From Cupriavidus taiwanensis LMG 19424 (GTDB taxonomy: Bacteria > Pseudomonadota > Gammaproteobacteria > Burkholderiales > Burkholderiaceae), in NCBI RefSeq assembly GCF_000069785.1, contig NC_010529.1, positions 62,001 through 126,000 of the forward strand: a stretch of 64,000 nt of DNA. Direction: 5' to 3'. Of the stretch, positions 26,395-36,175 are shown in pieces; position 1 is the first letter of the stretch; each line of letters begins with the position of its first letter. Made by a program: the position numbers and the translations under genes. The notes beneath the pieces are model-generated. The model made no database searches. It was not told where the DNA came from and was given only the letters and a program-made list of their open reading frames with translations.

Positions 26395-28932
26395 TTAACT
26401 TAGCCGTTCGATCGCGTCGGTCAACATCTGTGGGGTTTCCCAATAGGACGACCATGGGTCCGCGACCTGGAAGCTCAGATATTCACGGGCATCCCGGATC
26501 GTCCATTGCCCGCCACTCTTGAGTTTCGGCAACTGCTCCCACGACACAGGCATTGAGACCCCAAGTCCGGGCCGGGCACGCGCTGAGAACGCGGCGGCGG
26601 TGGTTTGCGAGAAGCCATTGCGCAGGTAGTCGACGAAGATCTTTCCCTTGCGGTTGGTGGCGCCGGAACGTGCGGTGAAGCGCTGGGGCAGGGTGGCGGC
26701 CAGATGCTGAACTGCAGCCCGCGAGAAGGCTTTCACCTCATCGTAGGAATGCTGCGGTGCCAGCGGCACGACGACGTGTAGCCCCTTGCCGCCGCTCGTC
26801 TTCAGCCACGACTGCAGGCCCAGTTCGTCCAGCAGCGCGTGCACCAACATGGCGGCCTCGAGCATCGTCTCCCAAGCGACGCCTGCGCCGGGATCGAGGT
26901 CGAAGATGACCCGGTCAGGATGGTCGATGTCGCGGGCAGTGGAGTTCCAGGTGTGAAACTCCACCACATTCATCTGGGCGGCCGCGACAATCGCTTCGGC
27001 CGAGTCGGCCGTCAGCAGCGCGGCATGTCCCGGCCATAGGGACGCCGGCCGCTCGGTCAGCCCCGGCATCGCGGTTTCGGCATGCTTTTGGAAGAACGTC
27101 GGGGCATCGATGCCCTCCGGGGCGCGCACCAGCGATAGCGGGCGGTCCTTCAGATGGGGCAGCATCAGCATCGCGATGCTCTCGTAGTAGCGCACCAGTT
27201 CGACTTTGGTGATGCCCTCGGTCTTGTCGATCACGCGTTCGGGATTCGTGACCTTGATCGCGGCCATGCCGTGGGGTGTCACGGCGGTCTGAACCGCTTC
27301 GCGCCGGATCGACTTCGCGGCATGGTCGGTGCGCAGGCCCTTGAACGAGGCGTGGCGAACATGGCCTTCGGGCGTCCACTCGGAGAATTCCACTTCGGCG
27401 ACCAGCGTCGGCTTAACCCATTGCACAGCGGTGGCGCGGCGGCCTCCCCATCGACGGCTCGCTCGGGCTTCCGTCGAAAATGGGCTTTTGTCCACTTGCA
27501 GTTTCACGAGCCGCTTGCGCAGGTCCGTCGCCGCGGCGCTGTCCCAGCCCGTACCGACGCCGCCGGTGTAACGCAGTTCGCCGTCGGCGTAGACGCCAAG
27601 ATAGAGTCTGCCGACCTCAGTACGGGAGCCTTCGCGATCGGAATAGCCACCAATGACGAACTCCTGACGCAGCTTGCACTTCGCCTTCAGCCAGCTCTGC
27701 GTACGTGCCGAGACATAGGGCGAATCTGCGCGCTTGAACATCAAGCCTTCCAGGCCGAGCTGGCACGCCGCCTGAAACATCTGGGTCGCCGGCGCGTCGA
27801 AGGCTTCGCTGAAGCGAACGCGCTCCGTGCGCTCCGCGACCAGCGCGGCCAGTTGGGCCCGGCGCTGCACCAGCGGCAAGCTGCGCAGATCGCGGCCTTC
27901 CAAGTAGGGCAGGTCGAAGGCGAAGTAGACGATGGCGTCATTGCGATGGCCGTCAATGGCATTCTGCAAGGCGTTGAAATCCGGCACGCCGTCGCGCAGC
28001 ACGACAATCTCGCCGTCCAGCCAGCCTTCCGAGATGTCCAGCTTCTCGATCTCCGCCGCCAGCGAAGCCAGCTTCCGGGTCCAGTCATGCCCATTTCGGG
28101 TAAAGAGCGTGACCCCGGCGTCGGAGATCCTGGCCAGGATCCGGTAGCCGTCGAACTTGTTCTCGATGATCCAGCCGGTGCCGGCGGGAAGTGTTGGCGA
28201 CAGCGTGGCCAGTTGCGGGGCGAGCTTTGCGGGCAGCGGGGCACGGGGCGCGCGCTTGACGGCGGTGGCGGGATCCTCGTCGAGGACCGCGACAGATTCC
28301 TTGTCGCCATCCTCTGCATTGAGCGCGCCCAAGGGCTTGGCGATGACGCTGTCCGGCAGCGCCGTCAGCACATCGAATTCCGACAACGTGCGCGCCCACG
28401 CGTCGCGTTTCTTGAACAGGATCCACTGCTCGGATTTGTCGCCGGGCTTGGCGATGCGCACCAGTTCCCAGCGGCCGGCAAGCTTTTCGCCGTGGAGATC
28501 GAAGAGTAGCTTGCCCGCGGCCATGCCTTCGCGGGGATCGCCGACCGGTACCCAGGTGCCGCGGTCCCAAACAATCACCGATCCGGCGCCGTATTGCTTG
28601 GGCGGGATTTCGCCTTCGAATGCGGCATAGTCGAGCGGGTGGTCTTCGACATGGATGGCGATACGTTTTTCCGCAGGATCGTAGCTCGGTCCCTTTGGCA
28701 CGGCCCAGCTGAGCAGCACGCCATCGAGCTCCAACCGAAAGTCGTAGTGCAGTCGGCGAGCCCAATGCTTCTGGATGACGAAGCTCAAGCGTGCTGGCTT
28801 CTTTCGCCGCGCTTTCCGTCCCGCTGGCTCAGGGGTGATGCTGAAATCGCGCTTCTTCTCATAGCGCTCAAGCGGCGGCGATGGCTCCGTCTCGCCGCGC
28901 TTGGTTCTGCGCCTCGCGTGGGTTGTGGCCAT
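26395..28932 (-). CDS. ligD: Multidomain ATP-dependent DNA ligase LigD
   Basis: An 845-residue protein with the order phosphoesterase-ligase-polymerase. The 3'-phosphoesterase (about 45-190) has HYDFRLELDGVLLSWAVPKGPS. The ligase (about 225-530) has the adenylated Lys259 in ENKFDGYR, followed by LDGEIVVL and EGLMFKRADSPY. The primase-polymerase (about 555-845) has the metal site FDLDPG and LKTSGGKGLHVVVPL. LigD repairs double-strand breaks together with Ku; no ku gene is in this window. It stands as a single gene on the minus strand, next to DUF2188 and opposite the SRAP gene. Confidence 0.96.
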   Translation of the reverse strand: MATTHARRRTKRGETEPSPPLERYEKKRDFSITPEPAGRKARRKKPARLSFVIQKHWARRLHYDFRLELDGVLLSWAVPKGPSYDPAEKRIAIHVEDHPLDYAAFEGEIPPKQYGAGSVIVWDRGTWVPVGDPREGMAAGKLLFDLHGEKLAGRWELVRIAKPGDKSEQWILFKKRDAWARTLSEFDVLTALPDSVIAKPLGALNAEDGDKESVAVLDEDPATAVKRAPRAPLPAKLAPQLATLSPTLPAGTGWIIENKFDGYRILARISDAGVTLFTRNGHDWTRKLASLAAEIEKLDISEGWLDGEIVVLRDGVPDFNALQNAIDGHRNDAIVYFAFDLPYLEGRDLRSLPLVQRRAQLAALVAERTERVRFSEAFDAPATQMFQAACQLGLEGLMFKRADSPYVSARTQSWLKAKCKLRQEFVIGGYSDREGSRTEVGRLYLGVYADGELRYTGGVGTGWDSAAATDLRKRLVKLQVDKSPFSTEARASRRWGGRRATAVQWVKPTLVAEVEFSEWTPEGHVRHASFKGLRTDHAAKSIRREAVQTAVTPHGMAAIKVTNPERVIDKTEGITKVELVRYYESIAMLMLPHLKDRPLSLVRAPEGIDAPTFFQKHAETAMPGLTERPASLWPGHAALLTADSAEAIVAAAQMNVVEFHTWNSTARDIDHPDRVIFDLDPGAGVAWETMLEAAMLVHALLDELGLQSWLKTSGGKGLHVVVPLAPQHSYDEVKAFSRAAVQHLAATLPQRFTARSGATNRKGKIFVDYLRNGFSQTTAAAFSARARPGLGVSMPVSWEQLPKLKSGGQWTIRDAREYLSFQVADPWSSYWETPQMLTDAIERLS

Positions 28933-28965
28933 CGAATGAACGGTCCCTTGTCAGCCGCACGCCGG

Positions 28966-29187
28966 CTAGCCCTTGATGTCGCGCGGATCGTGGCCGAAGG
29001 AATTGCGCTCCCGAATCTGCCCGTCCCGGCCGTGGATCAGCAATTCGACCTGTTCCTGCTGCGCTTTCGCCGTGCCAGCCGCGATCGCGTCTTCCTGCCG
29101 CTTAAATTCCTGGCGCTGGCCGCCGCCCTCATGCTCAATCGCCCAGCCGTCGCCAGCGGGTACGACGTGGATGTTCTTGCCTGGCAT
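28966..29187 (-). CDS. DUF2188 family protein
   Basis: A 73-residue protein with the DUF2188 pattern: NIHVVPAGDGWAIEHEGGGQ, a helix with A-repeats (AIAAGTAKAQQEQVELLIHGRDGQIRERNS) and GHDPRDIKG at the end. The function is unknown. The start is the second in-frame Met (29187), six bases after taggag. It is 33 bases upstream of ligD in the same direction and may be co-transcribed. Confidence 0.85.
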   Translation of the reverse strand: MPGKNIHVVPAGDGWAIEHEGGGQRQEFKRQEDAIAAGTAKAQQEQVELLIHGRDGQIRERNSFGHDPRDIKG

Positions 29188-29371
29188 GTTCATCTCCTAA
29201 CTTGTCTCTGAATGCTGTCAGCGTCGGCGCTTCGCGACCACTCCGCTATCCGGCGGCGTCCGACAAGCCGCGTGCAACAGACGCCGCTTTTTGCTGCATT
29301 GATTCGGATGACCGTAGAATTGGGGGAGGGCAGCATCCCGAGCCGCTACAGGATTACTGGAGGAAACCAAC

Positions 29372-30337
29372 ATGTGCTATTCGGCGCAGATCCAGGCCAG
29401 CTACCGCAAGTACGTGCGCGACTTCGGCGCACTCATCAGCCTTGAGCGCTTTATCGATCTTTTCTGGGAAAAGCGACGTGATGGAGGCTGGTCGAAGCTA
29501 CCCAGGGCCATGCGTGCGGCATTCGAGGCGCCGACCAACGAGGGTGAGTGTGCCATTGCGGACCTGATCGCCGCAGCAGAACAAGAGCAGGCTGGCGTCT
29601 TTGAGGCAGAGCTGTTCCAGCAGAAGACGCGTCTGACGACTGCCGAGCGCACGCTGGCCACCAAGCCGACGAAGAAGGCGGAGAACGACCAGCGCATCGC
29701 CACCGACAAAACTTCTCGCGCCCAGCGCAACCTCGCCGACCTGCAGCGCACAGAGTTGCTGCCTCGCGATTCGCGGATATTTCCAGGACACTACGCGCCC
29801 GTGCTCGTCGTTGAGGATGGCCAGTTCACCGTCATTCCGATGCGCTATCAATGCCGCCTGCCAGGCTGGACTGCGGCAATGGAACGGCAGAAGCCCGGGA
29901 CCTACAATGCGCGACGCGACAATCTGAAGAAGGCCTGGCGCCAGCTCTACGGCTACAAGCACGGCATCGTGATCGTCAATGCCTTCTACGAGAACGTCGC
30001 GCGCCATAAGATGGAGCATCGCGATCTTGCGCCGGGCGAGGTTGAAGAGAACGTGGTTCTGGAGTTCCGTCCGGAGCCGCAGCAGGACATGCTGGTGGCC
30101 TGCCTGTGGTCCTGCACAAAAGGAGGGGAGGGCGAAGCCGACCTCTATTCGTTCGCCGCAATCACTGATGAACCGCCGGCCGAAGTGGCTGCCGCTGGTC
30201 ACGACCGATGCGTCGTTCCGATCCAGCGCGAAAGCGTCGACGCATGGTTGCACCCAGATCCGAAGAATTTAGCGGCACTCGATGCCGTTCTCGAAGAGCG
30301 CAGCCGTCCCTTCTACGAGCACCGTCTGGCCGCGTAG
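29372..30337 (+). CDS. SRAP-domain protein (YedK/HMCES-like)
   Basis: A 321-residue protein of the family that forms a covalent link with abasic sites in single-stranded DNA through Cys2 (MCYSAQ). The other active-site parts are visible: NARRDN (about 179-184), FYE (Glu207) and AGHDRCVVPI (His277). Residues 45-135 are a charged, probably helical insertion between the Cys and the rest of the fold; E. coli YedK is 222 residues. Shine-Dalgarno ctggagg precedes the ATG. Its neighbours ligD and dnaE2 fit a DNA-damage role. Confidence 0.9.
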   Translation: MCYSAQIQASYRKYVRDFGALISLERFIDLFWEKRRDGGWSKLPRAMRAAFEAPTNEGECAIADLIAAAEQEQAGVFEAELFQQKTRLTTAERTLATKPTKKAENDQRIATDKTSRAQRNLADLQRTELLPRDSRIFPGHYAPVLVVEDGQFTVIPMRYQCRLPGWTAAMERQKPGTYNARRDNLKKAWRQLYGYKHGIVIVNAFYENVARHKMEHRDLAPGEVEENVVLEFRPEPQQDMLVACLWSCTKGGEGEADLYSFAAITDEPPAEVAAAGHDRCVVPIQRESVDAWLHPDPKNLAALDAVLEERSRPFYEHRLAA

Positions 30338-30395
30338 CGTCGAGCGCATCCCGTAAAATTCCTCACTTCTCAACTTGCGCTGCAGAGGTCAGACC

Positions 30396-30845
30396 ATGCG
30401 CGTTGGCCGCCCAATTCCTGTGCTTCCCCAGCCGGTATGCGATGACTGCGGCGCCAAGGCGAATTTGGCACGCGCGGGCGATGAAACGTATCCTTATCTC
30501 GAAGATCACGGACCTGTGTGGATTTGCACCGCCTGCCAGGCCTGGATCGGCGTGCGGGCACGCAGCAAGCACAACGCGCCCCTCGGTCGACTGGCCAACG
30601 CGGCGTTGCGCGAGCGCAAAAGCCAGCTGCACGATGCGCTTGAGCCTTTGGTCGCGGCAAAGATGCGGCGCGACGGCGTCAATGCTTTCGCGGCTCGCGG
30701 CAAAGCCATGAAATGGGTCATTGCGTCGCTTGGTATGGCCGTCGCAACGCCAAGCATTCATGCATTGTCGCTGGAACAATGCGAACAGGCGATCCAATTC
30801 ATCGCAGAGTTTCAGGCTTCCCGTCATTCAGATCGGACTGCTTGA
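30396..30845 (+). CDS. Zinc-ribbon protein (DUF3268-like)
   Basis: A 149-residue protein. The N-terminal treble-clef-like ribbon has CDDCGAKA and WICTACQAWIGVR (about residues 13-60), the four likely zinc ligands. The C-terminal half has helices with AALRERKSQLHDALEPLVAAK and a segment KAMKWVIASLGMA. This pattern resembles the DUF3268 proteins, whose function is unknown. The start at 30396 follows agaggtcag. It comes 58 bases after the SRAP gene and may belong to the same transcript. Confidence 0.7.
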   Translation: MRVGRPIPVLPQPVCDDCGAKANLARAGDETYPYLEDHGPVWICTACQAWIGVRARSKHNAPLGRLANAALRERKSQLHDALEPLVAAKMRRDGVNAFAARGKAMKWVIASLGMAVATPSIHALSLEQCEQAIQFIAEFQASRHSDRTA

Positions 30846-31087
30846 ACCGAAGTCGCCAGTTCGGCGCCGCGCCAGATGATGACGTCGACGGTTCTCGGTT
30901 GCCGCGTTATGGAGACGATACATTTCGAGATGCCGGGCCGCTTGGACACCGCCACTATGCCGGCCCAGCGCCCATCCCGTGAGACATGAATCGCCAATGG
31001 ATATTGACGCCAATCTCCCGGCGCGATCGCTTCAACGCAGCATGTTGACGGCCTGGCAAAGTGATCAGCGACCCTCGAAGCGTTCAC
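30824..31087 (-). CDS. Hypothetical protein
   Basis: An 87-codon frame encoding a small basic protein (DWRQYPLAIHVSRDGRWAGIVAVSKR and PRTVDVIIWRGAELATSVQ). Family not recognised. It overlaps the 3' end of the zinc-ribbon gene on the other strand by 22 bases. It could be a real small gene downstream of the winged-helix gene or chance. Confidence 0.3.
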   Translation of the reverse strand: MNASRVADHFARPSTCCVEAIAPGDWRQYPLAIHVSRDGRWAGIVAVSKRPGISKCIVSITRQPRTVDVIIWRGAELATSVQAVRSE

Positions 31088-31109
31088 AGCCCCCTTCGCG
31101 TGAGATCCG

Positions 31110-31433
31110 TCATGGCTGCGTCGTTGGCGCGGCTAGCGCACCAGTCAAGGCTATTTTGGCACCGGACTTCTTGAGCACCGGCCCCCAATCGGTCAATCGA
31201 TAAACGGGACCGAGCTTCTCGATACGAACCGCTGCCTGCTCAGCCGCTTGCCGAACCAACATTGTCACCGTCTTCTTGTCGATGCCGCTCCGCGCCGCCA
31301 CCTTGACCAGGGTCGCGTCGGGGATCTCGTCGATCGCGGCGAGGACTGCAAGCATGCGTCGCAGGTCGCCCCTCGGGTATTGCGGCACTTCGCTATCAGC
31401 TAGCATCCAATCGCCCCCGTCACGATAGGCCAA
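31110..31433 (-). CDS. Small winged-helix-like protein
   Basis: A 107-residue protein. Residues 25-85 look like a winged helix: RRMLAVLAAIDEIPDATLVKVAARSGIDKKTVTMLVRQAAEQA, then a wing VRIEKLGPVYRLTDWGPVL. It probably binds nucleic acid. It lies 118 bases downstream of dnaE2 on the same strand. An alternative start is Met10 (31406). Confidence 0.6.
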   Translation of the reverse strand: MAYRDGGDWMLADSEVPQYPRGDLRRMLAVLAAIDEIPDATLVKVAARSGIDKKTVTMLVRQAAEQAAVRIEKLGPVYRLTDWGPVLKKSGAKIALTGALAAPTTQP

Positions 31434-31550
31434 GCGGTACTGCCGTCCGGTAGGTTCCGTTGCGAGACAGTATGCAAGGGATCAAGGTGCTTTTCAATGC
31501 ACGATCACGACACTTGGGCGTCCCCGGAACATCCGCAGGGTACTGCGTTG

Positions 31551-34500
31551 TCAGCAAAAATTCCGGCTGGCCGTATCGAGCCGGCCGAGCATCGACGAGA
31601 GATCCACCACGCGCTGAGCGATGAGGTGACGGACCTCGCCCTCGCATTGCCACTGACCATAGATGCCGGCCATCCTCGCCCCGAGGACTTCTTTGCGGAA
31701 GCGTTCGAAGACCCCTGGCCAGACAATCACGTTGACCACACCGGTCTCATCCTCCAGCGTCATGAAGATGACGCCATTCGAGGTGCTCGGGCGCTGTCGC
31801 ACGGTGACCAGGCCTGCGGCACGAGCGGTTTGCCGCGGCTGGTATTGCGCCAGCTCTGCGGCGGACACGAAACGTCGAGCGGATAGCATCGGGCGCAGCA
31901 AGGCAAGCGGGTGGCGACGCAGTGTCAGGCCCATCGCCCGGTAGTCGCCAACGATCTCCTCGCCCTCGGTTGCCGGCACCAATTCGGCGGACTCCTCGGC
32001 CAGCTCGGTGGCACGCAGCATGTCCTTGTCCGGTACCGCTGCGGCGGCCTGCCACAGGGCTTGACGGCGCCCGCCCGTGATCGACGCCAGCGCATTGCCG
32101 CTGGCCAGCACCTGCAGGTCGTGCCGATCGAGTGCGGCGCGACGCGCCAGCTCTGCCGTGCTGGCGAACGGCCGTATCGCGCGGGCCTCCTCGATGCGCT
32201 GCGCGGCCTCGCGACGCATGCCGCGTAGGAGGGACAGGCCCAATCGCACCGCCGGCCGTGAGCCTGCGTGGAAGGGTTCGAGTGCGGAATCCCAACCGCT
32301 CACCGCCACATCGGCAGGCAATACGGTAACGCCGTGGCGCTTGGCATCCTGCACCAGCTGCGAGGGCGTGTAGAAGCCCATGGGCTGACTGTTCAGCATC
32401 GCACAGAGAAAGGCTTCGGGCTCATGGCATTTCAGCCAGGCGCTGGCGTAGACGAGCAGCGCAAAGCTGGCTGCATGGCTTTCCGGGAAGCCGTACTCAC
32501 CAAACCCCTGGATCTGCCGGAAGATGCTTTCGGCAAACTCGCGATCGTAGCCGCGCTCGAGCATGCCCGAGACGATCCGATCGTAGTACTTGTCGATGCC
32601 ACCCTTGCGCTTCCACGCGGCCATAGCGCGCCGTAGCTGGTCGGCTTCCCCGGCCGAGAAGCCGGCGGCCAGCATGGCCACCTGCATCACCTGCTCCTGG
32701 AAGATCGGCACGCCGAGCGTGCGCGACAGCGCTTTTTCCATCGCGGCACTCGGATAGGTGACTGGCTCGAAGCCCTGTCGCCGGCGCAGGTAAGGGTGCA
32801 CCATGCCGCCCTGGACGGGTCCGGGTCGCACGATCGCCACCTCGATGACCAGGTCGTAGAACGTGCGCGGCTGCAGGCGGGGCAGCATCGACATCTGCGC
32901 ACGCGACTCGATCTGGAACACGCCAACGGTATCGGCACGGCAGATCATCTCGTAAGTTGCATGGTCTTCCGCCGGAATGTCCTGCAGCTCGAAGGCCTCG
33001 CCGCGCTGTTCCGCAACGAGGTCGAGCGCGCGTCGCACGGCGGACAGCATGCCGAGCGCCAGGACGTCGACTTTGAGCAGACCCAAGGCGTCCAGATCGT
33101 CCTTGTCCCACTGGATCACGCTCCGGTCTGCCATCGCGGCGTTTTCGATGGGCACGAGGCGCGAGAGCTTGCCTCGCGCCAACACGAAGCCGCCCGTGTG
33201 CTGCGACAGGTGGCGGGGGAAACCCAACAACGAGACGGCCATGTGCGCCCATCGTTGGGACAACTCGGCTTCCGCATCCACGCCGCTTTCAGCGAAGCGC
33301 TTCAGCAGGTCCGCTTTCCCGTCGAACCAGTGATGCGACTTGGCCACCAGATCCACAATCGCAGGATCGACGCCGAGCGCCTTGCCGGTGTCGCGCAGGG
33401 CGCTGCGCGGGCGATAAGTCGTCACCGCGGCGGCAAGCGCGGCCCGGTCTCGCCCGTACTTGCGATACAGGTACTGGATGACCTCCTCGCGTCGCTGGTG
33501 CTCGAAGTCGACGTCGATGTCCGGTGGCTCACCGCGCTCCTTGGAAATGAAGCGCTCGAACAGGAGATTACCGCGTGCGGGGTCGACCTCCGTGATGCCC
33601 AGGCAGTAGCAGATCGCGGAATTGGCCGCCGAGCCGCGACCCTGACAGAGGATCCCGTTCGAGCGCGCAAAGCGCACGATATCGCTCACCGTCAAAAAGT
33701 ACCGCTCATAATCCATGTCCCGGACGAGCGCGAGTTCATGCTCGATCTGCTGCTGCACGGCAAGTGGGATGCCAGCCGGGAAGCGGCGGTGGGCCCCCGC
33801 ATAGGTTTCGGTGCGCAGGTAATCGGCCGGTGTGGTGCCGTCCGGAACCACCTCGTCAGGGTATTCGTATCGCAACTCATCCAGGGAGAATTGGCAGAGA
33901 TTGGCGATGTGGACCGCTTCGGTCAGGTAGCGGTGCGGGTAGATGTTGGCCAGTCGCAGGCGCGAGCGCAGATGCTGCTCGGCATTCGGTGCCAGGTCGT
34001 AGCCGCACTCCGGAACAGGACGGCCAACACGGATCGCCGTCAGCACGTCGAGCATCGGTTTGCGCGAGCGCACGTGCATGGTGACGCAGCCGGTGGCCAC
34101 GACGCGCAGATGGTGGCGGGCCGCCGCCGCCTCGACGGTGCCACGATGGATGTCGTCCAGCGGACGGTACAGCAGGTTCAGCCCCATCCAGGCCCGTCCG
34201 GCAAAGGTCGCGCTCACCCACGCAGCCTGGAGGTCCAGCCTGTCCGCCGGGGCACCGTAATCCGGCGTGAAGATGATGAGGCAGTCGGGCAGGCCCTTGA
34301 GGTGCTGGTGGGGCGCCTCTGGCGCGGCGAGATCGCGTGGCGTCAGGACATACGAACCCTTGGCGGCGCGCATGCGGGCCAGCGTGATCAGCTCGCAGAG
34401 GTTGCCGTAGCCTTCCCGGTTGCGAGCCAGGGCCACAACGGACAGGGCAGGGGAGCCGTCGGCATTCTGCAGGTGGAAGGAGGCCCCCACGACCAGGCGC

Positions 34501-34703
34501 ATGCCGGCCTTCTTCGCTTCCGTATGCGCGCGCACGATCCCAGCCAGCGAGCATTCGTCCGTGATCGCGAGCGCATGGTAGCCCAACTGCGCCGCGCGCT
34601 CCGCCAGCTCTTCCGGACGGGACGCACCCGTGAGAAAGGAGAAGTTGGACAGGCAATGCAGTTCCGCATAGTCGGGCAGGCCTGTTGCGAGAATCTCGCC
34701 CAT
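31551..34703 (-). CDS. dnaE2: Error-prone DNA polymerase DnaE2 (ImuC)
   Basis: A 1050-residue C-family polymerase, the catalytic part of the SOS mutasome with ImuA and ImuB. The N-terminal PHP domain is clear (YAELHCLSNFSFLTGASRPEELAERA). The palm has the acidic motif PPDIDVDFEH, preceded by CQGRGSAANSAICYCLGIT. The OB fold is near the C-terminus (RPSTSNGVIFMTLEDETGVVNVIVWP). The Met at 34703 is used because it lies six bases after the imuB stop and gives the normal N-terminus. It is the last gene of a LexA-controlled operon. Confidence 0.96.
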   Translation of the reverse strand: MGEILATGLPDYAELHCLSNFSFLTGASRPEELAERAAQLGYHALAITDECSLAGIVRAHTEAKKAGMRLVVGASFHLQNADGSPALSVVALARNREGYGNLCELITLARMRAAKGSYVLTPRDLAAPEAPHQHLKGLPDCLIIFTPDYGAPADRLDLQAAWVSATFAGRAWMGLNLLYRPLDDIHRGTVEAAAARHHLRVVATGCVTMHVRSRKPMLDVLTAIRVGRPVPECGYDLAPNAEQHLRSRLRLANIYPHRYLTEAVHIANLCQFSLDELRYEYPDEVVPDGTTPADYLRTETYAGAHRRFPAGIPLAVQQQIEHELALVRDMDYERYFLTVSDIVRFARSNGILCQGRGSAANSAICYCLGITEVDPARGNLLFERFISKERGEPPDIDVDFEHQRREEVIQYLYRKYGRDRAALAAAVTTYRPRSALRDTGKALGVDPAIVDLVAKSHHWFDGKADLLKRFAESGVDAEAELSQRWAHMAVSLLGFPRHLSQHTGGFVLARGKLSRLVPIENAAMADRSVIQWDKDDLDALGLLKVDVLALGMLSAVRRALDLVAEQRGEAFELQDIPAEDHATYEMICRADTVGVFQIESRAQMSMLPRLQPRTFYDLVIEVAIVRPGPVQGGMVHPYLRRRQGFEPVTYPSAAMEKALSRTLGVPIFQEQVMQVAMLAAGFSAGEADQLRRAMAAWKRKGGIDKYYDRIVSGMLERGYDREFAESIFRQIQGFGEYGFPESHAASFALLVYASAWLKCHEPEAFLCAMLNSQPMGFYTPSQLVQDAKRHGVTVLPADVAVSGWDSALEPFHAGSRPAVRLGLSLLRGMRREAAQRIEEARAIRPFASTAELARRAALDRHDLQVLASGNALASITGGRRQALWQAAAAVPDKDMLRATELAEESAELVPATEGEEIVGDYRAMGLTLRRHPLALLRPMLSARRFVSAAELAQYQPRQTARAAGLVTVRQRPSTSNGVIFMTLEDETGVVNVIVWPGVFERFRKEVLGARMAGIYGQWQCEGEVRHLIAQRVVDLSSMLGRLDTASRNFC

Positions 34704-34708
34704 GGCGG

Positions 34709-36175
34709 TTATCCGAAGAGACCATGGAGGTACCACCGCGATTCGTCGCCTTCGCGGCTGCCCATCCGCTCCTGGAAGATCCAGTAGCAGGTGTGGTCCT
34801 TACCTTGCGCCACGAAGTAATCGCGCGTGACCACTTGGCCGCCCCACCAGCCGGCTTCGATGCGCTCGGGTGGCGAAACGATATGCAGGGGCGAACCGTA
34901 GAACGGCCGGTGATCCCGCTCGATGAGCGGGACCGGCTTGCCCAACAGCCAGGTTGGTCGAGGCAGGGCTGCCGGCAGGGACACGCGTGCAGGCTTCTCG
35001 GTGGCCGGTCGCCATGCGTTGGCCACCTCGGGGCGGTAGTCTGCCTGCAAGCAGGGCTGGCGAACCCTGTCGGCGCCGAGGCGCGCGCTGAGCAGCTCGA
35101 GTAGCCGGGCGTGATCGGCATGCGTCCCGCCGGGTTCCGGGAAGAGGGACTCCGTGGGCGGTGCCATGGGCTCCGTGTCGATCGCGGACACGGCCACGGC
35201 GATCATCGGGGCTTCGACGACAACGAGGGCGAGCCGCTCCTTGAGGATGCGGATCAGATGTTCCTCATGCCAGTTGGGCTCGGCGAGCGCAATCTCGATC
35301 GTCGTCGGCGGGATGGCCGCGCGGCCGCGCTCGTGGCGCAATGCCACATGGAACCGCTTGATGGCCAGGTGCCGGGCGGTCAACCAACCCACCATCTGCA
35401 CCAACAGGCCGCGAACATACGCCAGCGTCTGTTCGGCATTCTCGATGCGATCCGGCAGATCCACCGTCGCATCGAATGCTGGGGGAGCTTCGACCCACTC
35501 GAAGATTTCCGGGGCCTCCCCGTAGGCGCGATCCAGGGCATCCAGGAAGTCAGCGCCGCAGCGGCGCTGCAGACCGGCGCGAGGCAGGCGGCGCAGGTCC
35601 TCCAGCGTCAGGCAGCCCAGGCCTTCGAACCAGTCGGCAAACTTGCGCGCGGCGGGCAAGGCGTGAATCGGCAGGCCGGCCATCCTGCGTTGCAACGACG
35701 CCGTAGTCAAGGCGGTGCCACCGCCGGTGCGCGCCAGCAGCCACGCTCCCTGCGCCGTCGGGGCGCTGCCGACCATCGTGCTGAAGCCCATCGTCTGGAC
35801 GGTCCCCATGATCCGTCGGCGGAGTTTGCGCGGGCCACCGAAGAGTCGTAGCGTGGTGCTGACGTCGATCAGGACCGCAGCTTCATCTGCAGCGGCGACA
35901 TTCGGCGAAAACTGCAGCGTCGCCATGGTGACTCTCGCCAGTGCGTCCTCTTCCTTGCCGGCATCGCGATCAAACAGGATGGCGGCTGGCGCGATGGTTT
36001 GCACGCCGCCGCGGCGCATGCCCGGCTTGACGCCCGCAGCCAGGGCCAGGGGCGTAGCGAGATGGACCCGTTCCTTGTCGAGGACGGCAACGGCCAGTTC
36101 AGTGGTGGACCAGGTCGGCCGGAAGACTTCGAGAGGGAGCGACGGCAGGCGTAGGCAGATCCACAGGCGCAGCAT
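34709..36175 (-). CDS. imuB: ImuB, Y-family polymerase-like mutasome protein
   Basis: A 488-residue protein that bridges DnaE2 and the beta clamp; it resembles Y-family polymerases but is thought to be inactive as a polymerase. Visible parts are the start LWICLRLPSLPLEVF, the palm region with AAVLIDVSTTLRLFGG, the helix-hairpin-helix GLGCLTLEDLRRLPRAGLQRR and the C-terminal ImuB region. The Met at 36175 is chosen as it gives the typical N-terminus; it overlaps imuA by 77 bases, which suggests coupling. Confidence 0.94.
   Translation of the reverse strand: MLRLWICLRLPSLPLEVFRPTWSTTELAVAVLDKERVHLATPLALAAGVKPGMRRGGVQTIAPAAILFDRDAGKEEDALARVTMATLQFSPNVAAADEAAVLIDVSTTLRLFGGPRKLRRRIMGTVQTMGFSTMVGSAPTAQGAWLLARTGGGTALTTASLQRRMAGLPIHALPAARKFADWFEGLGCLTLEDLRRLPRAGLQRRCGADFLDALDRAYGEAPEIFEWVEAPPAFDATVDLPDRIENAEQTLAYVRGLLVQMVGWLTARHLAIKRFHVALRHERGRAAIPPTTIEIALAEPNWHEEHLIRILKERLALVVVEAPMIAVAVSAIDTEPMAPPTESLFPEPGGTHADHARLLELLSARLGADRVRQPCLQADYRPEVANAWRPATEKPARVSLPAALPRPTWLLGKPVPLIERDHRPFYGSPLHIVSPPERIEAGWWGGQVVTRDYFVAQGKDHTCYWIFQERMGSREGDESRWYLHGLFG

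Noticed and set aside
27154..28509. Plus-strand frame of 451 codons opposite ligD
   Set aside because: Antisense shadow of ligD, without start signals or domain similarity.
30363..30827. Minus-strand frame of 154 codons opposite the zinc-ribbon gene
   Set aside because: Shadow frame; the plus-strand gene has zinc ligands in normal spacing and a ribosome-binding site.
32796..34787. Plus-strand frame of 663 codons opposite dnaE2
   Set aside because: Antisense shadow of dnaE2: composition is that of complemented codons, with no recognisable domain.
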